64,000 nt of DNA from Acholoe squamosa. Its lineage: Eukaryota > Annelida > Polychaeta > Phyllodocida > Polynoidae. Shown here one piece after another: positions 56,909 through 64,000 of the stretch. The notes under the pieces are model-generated. The model searched no databases. It saw only the letters and a list, made by a program, of their open reading frames with translations, and was not told where the DNA came from. The position numbers and the translations under genes were made by a program. The DNA lies in NCBI GenBank assembly GCA_949317995.1, contig OX439038.1, positions 2,250,001-2,314,000 of the forward strand, written 5' to 3'. Each line of letters begins with the position of its first letter. Position 1 is the stretch's first letter.

Positions 56909-58816
56909 CCCTTCTGTACCAAGGATACAGAAGGGGCTCCTGTACCCAGGATGCAGAAGGGGCTCCTTCTGTACCCAGGATGCAGAAGGGGCACCTTTTG
57001 TACCAAGGATACACAAGGGACTCCTTCTGTACCCAGGATACAGAAGGGGCTCCTTCTGTTCCCAGGATACAGAAGGGGCTCCTCCTGTACCCAGGATACA
57101 GAAGGGGCTCCTTCTGTTCCCAGGATACAGAAGGGGCTCCTCCTGTACCCAGGATACAGAAGGGGCTCCTTCTGTTCCCAGGACACAGAAGGGGCTCCTT
57201 CTGTACCCAGGATACAGAAGGGGCTCCTTCTGTACCCAGGATACACAAGGGACTCCTTCTGTACCCAGGATACAGAAGGGGCTCCTTCTGTTCCCAGGAT
57301 ACAGAAGGGGCTCCTCCTGTACCCAGGATACAGAAGGGGCTCCTTCTGTACCCAGGATACAGAAGGGGCTCCTTCTGTACACAGGATATCCAAGGGACTC
57401 CTTTTGTACCCAGGATCCACAAGGGGCTCCTTCTGTACCCAGGATCCACAAGGGGCTCCTTCTGTACCAAGGATACACAAGGGGCTCCTTCTGTACCAAG
57501 GATATAGAAGGGGCTCCTTCTGTACCTAGGATGCAGAAGGGGCTCCTTCTGTACCCAGGATACACAAGGGACTCCTTCTGTACCCAGGATCCACAAGGGG
57601 CTCCTTCTGTACCCAGGATATCCAAGGGACTCCTTCTGTACCCAGGATCCACAAGGGGCTCCTTCTGTACCCAGGATCCACAAGGGGCTCCTTCTGTACA
57701 CAGGATGCAGAAGGGGCTCCTTCTGTACCCAGGATACAGAAGGGGCTCCTGTTCCCAGGATACAGAAGGGGCTCCTTCTGTTCCCAGGATGCAGAAGGGG
57801 CTCCTTCTGTACCCAGGATACAGAAGGGGCTCCTTCTGTACCCAGGATGCAGAAGGGGCTCCTTCTGTTCCCAGGATGCAGAAGGGGCTCCTTCTGTACC
57901 CAGGATACAGAAGGGGCTCCTTCTGTACCCAGGATGCAGAAGGGACTCCTTCTGTACCCAGGATACACAAGGGGCTCCTTCTGTACCCAGGATGCAGGAG
58001 GGGGCTCCTTCTGTACCCAGGATCCACAAGGGGCTCCTTCTGTACACAGGATGCAGAAGGGGCTCCTTCTATACCCAGGATATCCAAGGGATTCCTTCTG
58101 TGCCAAGGATACACAAGCGGCTCCTTCTGTACCAAGGATCCAAAAGGGGCTCCTTCTGTACACAGGATACACAAGGGGCTCCTTCTGTACCCAGGATACA
58201 GAAGGGGCTCCTTCTCTACACAGGATACAGAAGGGGCTCCTTCTCTACACAGGATCCACAAGGGGCTCCTTCTGTACCCAGGATACAGAAGGGGCTCCTT
58301 CTGTACCCAGGATACAGAAGGGGCTCCTTCTGTACACAGAATACACAAAGGGCTCCTTCTGTACCCAGGATGCAGAAGGGACTCCTTCTGTACCCAGGAT
58401 GCAGAAGGGGGCTCCTTCTGTACACAGGATCCACAAGGGGCTCCTTCTGTACCCAGGATGCAGAAGGGACTCCTTCTGTACCCAGGATACAGAAGGGGCT
58501 CCTTCTGTACCCAGGATGCAGGAGGGGGCTCCTTCTGTACACAGGATCCACAAGGGGCTGCTTCTGTACACAGGATACAGAAGGGCTCCTTCTGTACACA
58601 GGATAAAGAAGGGGCTCCTTCTGTACACAGGATACAGAAGGGGCTCCTTCTATACCCAGGATACAGAAGGGGCTCCTTCTGTATCCAGGATACACAAGGG
58701 GCTCCTATTGTACCCAGGATACACAAGGGGCTCCTTCTGTACCCAGGATACAGAAGGGGCTCCTTCTGTACCCAGAATACGCAAAGGGCTCCTTCTGTAC
58801 CCAGGATACAGAAGGG

Positions 58817-58985
58817 TGTCGATTTTTGACTTCCTTAATTGGATATCGAATCTCTTGTGGAGATCCATGAGGAAGGTTTGTCTGACACAGGTGATAGTGG
58901 CACATGTATCAACCTAACAGTGTACATCTGAATCATCATAGATATTTGTATTTTGAAGAAGTAGAAAGCGTGGTACCCTGGTTGC
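58817..58985 (-). pseudogene. Retropepsin-like fragment 2
   Basis: Essentially identical to fragment 1, 2,077 bases further on; part of the larger duplicated block. Confidence 0.6.
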
Positions 58986-60107
58986 CCCTTCTGTACCAAG
59001 GATACAGAAGGGGCTCCTGTACCCAGGATGCAGAAGGGGCTCCTTCTGTACCCAGGATGCAGAAGGGGCACCTTTTGTACCAAGGATACACAAGGGACTC
59101 CTTCTGTACCCAGGATACAGAAGGGGCTCCTTCTGTTCCCAGGATACAGAAGGGGCTCCTCCTGTACCCAGGATACAGAAGGGGCTCCTTCTGTTCCCAG
59201 GATACAGAAGGGGCTCCTCCTGTACCCAGGATACAGAAGGGGCTCCTTCTGTTCCCAGGACACAGAAGGGGCTCCTTCTGTACCCAGGATACAGAAGGGG
59301 CTCCTTCTGTACCCAGGATACACAAGGGACTCCTTCTGTACCCAGGATACAGAAGGGGCTCCTTCTGTTCCCAGGATACAGAAGGGGCTCCTCCTGTACC
59401 CAGGATACAGAAGGGGCTCCTTCTGTACCCAGGATACAGAAGGGGCTCCTTCTGTACCCAGGATATCCAAGGGACTCCTTTTGTACCCAGGATCCACAAG
59501 GGGCTCCTTCTGTACCCAGGATCCACAAGGGGCTCCTTCTGTACCAAGGATACACAAGGGGCTCCTTCTGTACCAAGGATATAGAAGGGGCTCCTTCTGT
59601 ACCTAGGATGCAGAAGGGGCTCCTTCTGTACCCAGGATATCCAAGGGACTCCTTCTGTACCCAGGATGCAGAAGGGGCTCCTTCTGTACCCAGGATACAC
59701 AAGGGACTCCTTCTGTACCCAGGATCCACAAGGGGCTCCTTCTGTACCCAGGATATCCAAGGGACTCCTTCTGTACCCAGGATCCACAAGGGGCTCCTTC
59801 TGTACCCAGGATCCACAAGGGGCTCCTTCTGTACACAGGATGCAGAAGGGGCTCCTTCTGTACCCAGGATACAGAAGGGGCTCCTGTTCCCAGGATACAG
59901 AAGGGGCTCCTTCTGTTCCCAGGATGCAGAAGGGGCTCCTTCTGTACCCAGGATACAGAAGGGGCTCCTTCTGTACCCAGGATGCAGAAGGGGCTCCTTC
60001 TGTAACCAGGATACAGAAGGGGCTCCTTCTGTACCCAGGATGCAGAAGGGGCTCCTTCTGTACCCAGGATACAGAAGGGGCTCCTTCTGTACCCAGGGTA
60101 CAGAAGG

Positions 60108-60277
60108 ATGTTGATTTTTCACTTCCTTAATTGGATATCGAATCTCTTGTGGAGATCCATGAGGAAGGTTTGTCTGACACAGGTGATAGTGGCACATGTA
60201 TCAATCAAACAGTGTACATCTGAATCATCAAAGATATTTTCATTTTGAAGAAGTAGAAAGGGTGTTACCCTGGTTGC
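60108..60277 (-). pseudogene. Retropepsin-like fragment 3
   Basis: Diverged copy (NENIFDDSDVHCLIDTCATI) with the same DTCA motif, continuous with a 636-codon minus-strand frame through the minisatellite. Confidence 0.6.
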
Positions 60278-62300
60278 CCCTTCTGTACCCAGGATGCAGA
60301 AGGGGCTCCTTTTGTACCCAGGATACACAAGGGACTCCTTCTGTACACAGGATCCACAAGGGACTCCTTCTGTACCCAGGATGTAGAAGGGGCTCCTTCT
60401 GTACCCAGGATGCAGAAGGGGCTCCTTCTTTTCCCAGGATACAGAAGGGGCTCCTTCTGTACCCAGGATACACAAGGGGCTCCTTCTGTACCCAGGATCC
60501 ACAAGGGGCTCCTTCTGTACCCAGGATCCACAAGGGGTTCCTTCTGTACCCAGGATCCACAAGGGGTTCCTTCTGTACCCAGGATACACAAGGGGCTCCT
60601 TCTGTACCCAGGATATCCAAGGGACTCCTTCTGTACCCAGGATGTAGAAGGGGCTCCTTCTGTACCCAGGATGCAGAAGGGGCTCCTTCTGTTCCCAGGA
60701 TACAGAAGGGGCTCCTTCTGTACCCAGGATATCCAAGGGACTCCTTTTGTACCCAGGATCCACAAGGGGATCCTTCTGTACCAAGGATACACAAGGGGCT
60801 CCTTCTGTACCAAGGATATAGAAGGGGCTCCTTCTGTACCCAGGATATCCAAGGGACTCCTTTTGTACCCAGGATCCACAAGGGACTCCTTCTGTACCCA
60901 GGATACACAGGGGCTCCTTCTGTACCCAGGATATCCAAGGGACTCCTTCTGTACCCAGGATCCACAAGGGGCTCCTTCTGTACCCAGGATACACAAGGGA
61001 CTCCTTCTGTACCCAGGATCCACAAGGGGCTCCTTCTGTACCCAGGATATCCAAGGGACTCCTTCTGTACCCAGGATCCACAAGGGGCTCCTTCTGTACC
61101 CAGGATCCACAAGGGGCTCCTTCTGTACCCAGGATACACAAGGGGCTCCTTCTGTACCCAGGATCCACAAGGGGCTCCTTCTGTACCCAGGATCCACAAG
61201 GGGTTCCTTCTGTACCCAGGATACACAAGGGGCTCCTTCTGTACACAGGATCCACAAGGGGCTCCTTCTGTATCAAGGATCCACAAGGGACTCCTTCTGT
61301 ACCCAGGATGCAGAAGGGGCTCCTTCTGTACCCAGGATGCAGAAGGGGCTCCTTCTGTACCCAGGATGCAGAAGGGGCTCCTTCTGTACCCAGAATACAG
61401 AAGGGACTCCTTCTGTACCCAGGATCCACAAGGGACTCCTTCTGTATCAAGGATCCACAAGGGACTCCTTCTGTACCTAGGATGCAGAAGGGGCTCCTTT
61501 TGTACCAAGGATACACAAGGGACTCCTTCTGTACCCAGGATACAGAAGGGGCTCCTTCTGTTCCCAGGATACAGAAGGGGCTCCTCCTGTACCCAGGATA
61601 CAGAAGGGGCTCCTTCTGTTCCCAGGATACAGAAGGGGCTCCTCCTGTAACCAGGATACAGAAGGGGCTCCTTCTGTACCCAGGATACAGAAGGGGCTCC
61701 TTCTGTACCCAGGATATCCAAGGGACTCCTTTTGTACCCAGGATCCACAAGGGGCTCCTTCTGTACCCAGGATCCACAAGGGGCTCCTTCTGTACCAAGG
61801 ATACACAAGGGGCTCCTTCTGTACCCAGGATATCCAAGGGACTCCTTCTGTACCCAGGATGCAGAAGGGGCTCCTTCTGTACCCAGGATACACAAGGGAC
61901 TCCTTCTGTACCCAGGATCCACAAGGGGCTCCTTCTGTACCCAGGATATCCAAGGGACTCCTTCTGTACCCAGGATCCACAAGGGGCTCCTTCTGTACCC
62001 AGGATCCACAAGGGGCTCCTTCTGTACACAGGATGCAGAAGGGGCTCCTTCTGTACCCAGGATACAGAAGGGGCTCCTGTTCCCAGGATACAGAAGGGGC
62101 TCCTTCTGTTCCCAGGATGCAGAAGGGGCTCCTTCTGTACCCAGGATGCAGAAGGGGCTCCTTCTGTACCCAGGATGCAGAAGGGGCTCCTTCTGTACCC
62201 AGGATACAGAAGGGGCTCCTTCTGTACCCAGGATGCAGAAGGGGCTCCTTCTGTACCCAGGATACAGAAGGGGCTCCTTCTGTACCCAGGGTACAGAAGG

Positions 62301-62470
62301 ATGTTGATTTTTCACTTCCTTAATTGGATATCGAATCTCTTGTGGAGATCCATGAGGAAGGTTTGTCTGACACAGGTGATAGTGGCACATGTATCAATCA
62401 AACAGTGTACATCTGAATCATCAAAGATATTTTCATTTTGAAGAAGTAGAAAGGGTGTTACCCTGGTTGC
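62301..62470 (-). pseudogene. Retropepsin-like fragment 4
   Basis: Same as fragment 3, 2,193 bases further on. Confidence 0.6.
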
Positions 62471-64000
62471 CCCTTCTGTACCCAGGATGCAGAAGGGGCT
62501 CCTTTTGTACCCAGGATACACAAGGGACTCCTTCTGTACACAGGATCCACAAGGGACTCCTTCTGTACCCAGGATGTAGAAGGGGCTCCTTCTGTACCCA
62601 GGATGCAGAAGGGGCTCCTTCTTTTCCCAGGATACAGAAGGGGCTCCTTCTGTACCCAGGATACACAAGGGGCTCCTTCTGTACCCAGGATCCACAAGGG
62701 GCTCCTTCTGTACCCAGGATCCACAAGGGGTTCCTTCTGTACCCAGGATACACAAGGGGCTCCTTCTGTACCCAGGATATCCAAGGGACTCCTTCTGTAC
62801 CCAGGATGTAGAAGGGGCTCCTTCTGTACCCAGGATGCAGAAGGGGCTCCTTCTGTTCCCAGGATACAGAAGGGGCTCCTTCTGTACCCAGGATATCCAA
62901 GGGACTCCTTTTGTACCCAGGATCCACAAGGGGATCCTTCTGTACCAAGGATACACAAGGGGCTCCTTCTGTACCAAGGATATAGAAGGGGCTCCTTCTG
63001 TACCCAGGATATCCAAGGGACTCCTTTTGTACCCAGGATCCACAAGGGACTCCTTCTGTACCTAGGATACACAGGGGCTCCTTCTGTACCCAGGATATCC
63101 AAGGGACTCCTTCTGTACCCAGGATGCAGAAGGGGCTCCTTCTGTACCCAGGATACACAAGGGACTCCTTCTGTACCCAGGATCCACAAGGGGCTCCTTC
63201 TGTACCCAGGATATCCAAGGGACTCCTTCTGTACCCAGGATCCACAAGGGGCTCCTTCTGTACCCAGGATCCACAAGGGGCTCCTTCTGTACCCAGGATC
63301 CACAAGGGGCTCCTTCTGTACCCAGGATCCACAAGGGGCTCCTTCTGTACCCAGGATCCACAAGGGGTTCCTTCTGTACCCAGGATACACAAGGGGCTCC
63401 TTCTGTACACAGGATGCAGAAGGGGCTCCTTCTGTACCCAGGATGCAGAAGGGGCTCCTTCTGTACCCAGGATGCAGAAGGGGCTCCTTCTGTACCCAGA
63501 ATACAGAAGGGGCTCCTTCTGTACCCAGGATCCACAAGGGACTCCTTCTGTATCAAGGATCCACAAGGGACTCCTTCTGTACCTAGGATGCAGAAGGGGC
63601 TCCTTCTGTACCCAGGATACAGAAGGGGCTCCTTTTGTACCCAGGATGCAGAAGGGGCTCCTTCTGTACCCAGGATACAGAAGGGGCTCCTTCTGTACCC
63701 AGGATGCAGAAGGGGCTCCTTCTGTACACAGGATGCAGAAGGGGCTCCTTCTGTACACAGGATACAGAAGGGGCTCCTTCTGTACCCAGGATCCACAAGG
63801 GGCTCCTTCTGTATCAAGGATCCACAAGGGACTCCTTCTGTACCCAGGATGCAGAAGGGGCTCCTTCTGTACCCAGGATACAGAAGGGGCTCCTTCTGTA
63901 CCCAGGATGCAGAAGGGGCTCCTTCTGTACCCAGGATACAGAAGGGGCTCCTTCTGTACCCAGGATGCAGAAGGGGCTCCTTCTGTACCCAGGATACAGA

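Larger units (their letters stand above)
55489..64000. repeat. 29-bp minisatellite, ~270 copies, with higher-order duplications
   Basis: The unit is CCTTCTGTACCCAGGATACA then GAAGGGGCT, with variants at GATACA/GATGCA/GATCCA/GATATC, AGAAGG/ACAAGG and CTGTTCCC. Blocks repeat at larger scale: 55.9-57.5 kb recurs 2,077 bases on, and 59.6-61 kb recurs 2,193 bases on. Four unique ~170-bp spacers punctuate it. The unit lacks stops in most phases, so long overlapping frames with a 29-residue period exist on both strands; I treat them as by-products. The array runs off the window. Confidence 0.97.

Noticed and set aside
55362-63998. Many frames of 200-716 codons on both strands
   Set aside because: By-products of a stop-poor 29-bp unit. 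Only the short retropepsin-like spacers look like real coding remnants.

Overview
This is eukaryotic, almost certainly animal, nuclear DNA. It has spliced genes with GT..AG introns, AATAAA signals, many nested transposons, tRNA-derived and (AATC)n-tailed short repeats, and large minisatellites. I see no bacterial operons, rRNA or ordinary tRNA genes. The mix of DIRS-type, Gypsy-type, Harbinger-like and piggyBac-like elements fits a repeat-rich marine invertebrate; I cannot name the species from the sequence.

Layout. Bases 1-4370 hold an LTR-like fragment and a 55-bp satellite carrying a short SINE-like insertion. Bases 4370-25550 are a graveyard of short mobile elements: poly-G/poly-C hairpin elements with 3-bp TTA/TAA duplications, foldbacks, a tRNA-derived SINE, two relatives of an element packed with ATGCCC..GGGCAT palindromes, a Gypsy integrase with its LTR nested inside a Harbinger-like element, and a 29-bp minisatellite. 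Bases 25680-27160 are a 36-bp array in which every unit carries a strong splice-donor sequence. Then come two decayed retroelement pol genes on the minus strand: DIRS-type (27456-28920) and Gypsy-type (29558-30956).

The centrepiece is a near-perfect inverted repeat of about 12.2 kb per arm (30957-43195 and 43211-55488) around a 15-bp spacer. Each arm carries the same five genes. (1) A spliced gene for a PC4/p15-like single-strand-DNA-binding domain, followed by an exon for a death domain. (2) A four-exon-plus gene for a Pro/Ser-rich protein with a Cys/His finger and repeats. (3) A two-exon gene for an unrecognised 260-residue protein. (4) A spliced type I membrane protein with a small LRR-like Cys ectodomain. 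(5) At the axis, the last ~100 codons of a protein resembling the C-terminus of Polinton/Maverick/adintovirus-type major capsid proteins. I read the arm as one end of an endogenised, intron-bearing virus-like element, duplicated head to head with the axis cutting the capsid gene. The arms carry different lesions, so they have diverged or represent two haplotypes.

The right end (55489-64000) is about 270 copies of a 29-bp minisatellite interrupted by four copies of a ~170-bp segment that encodes, on the minus strand, a retropepsin-like fragment (DTCA in place of DTGA). The Gypsy integrase left of the palindrome is on the same strand and in the expected order, so the palindrome and minisatellite may both sit in one shattered Gypsy copy. 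Capsid and element assignments rest on motif recognition by eye; no database search was possible.
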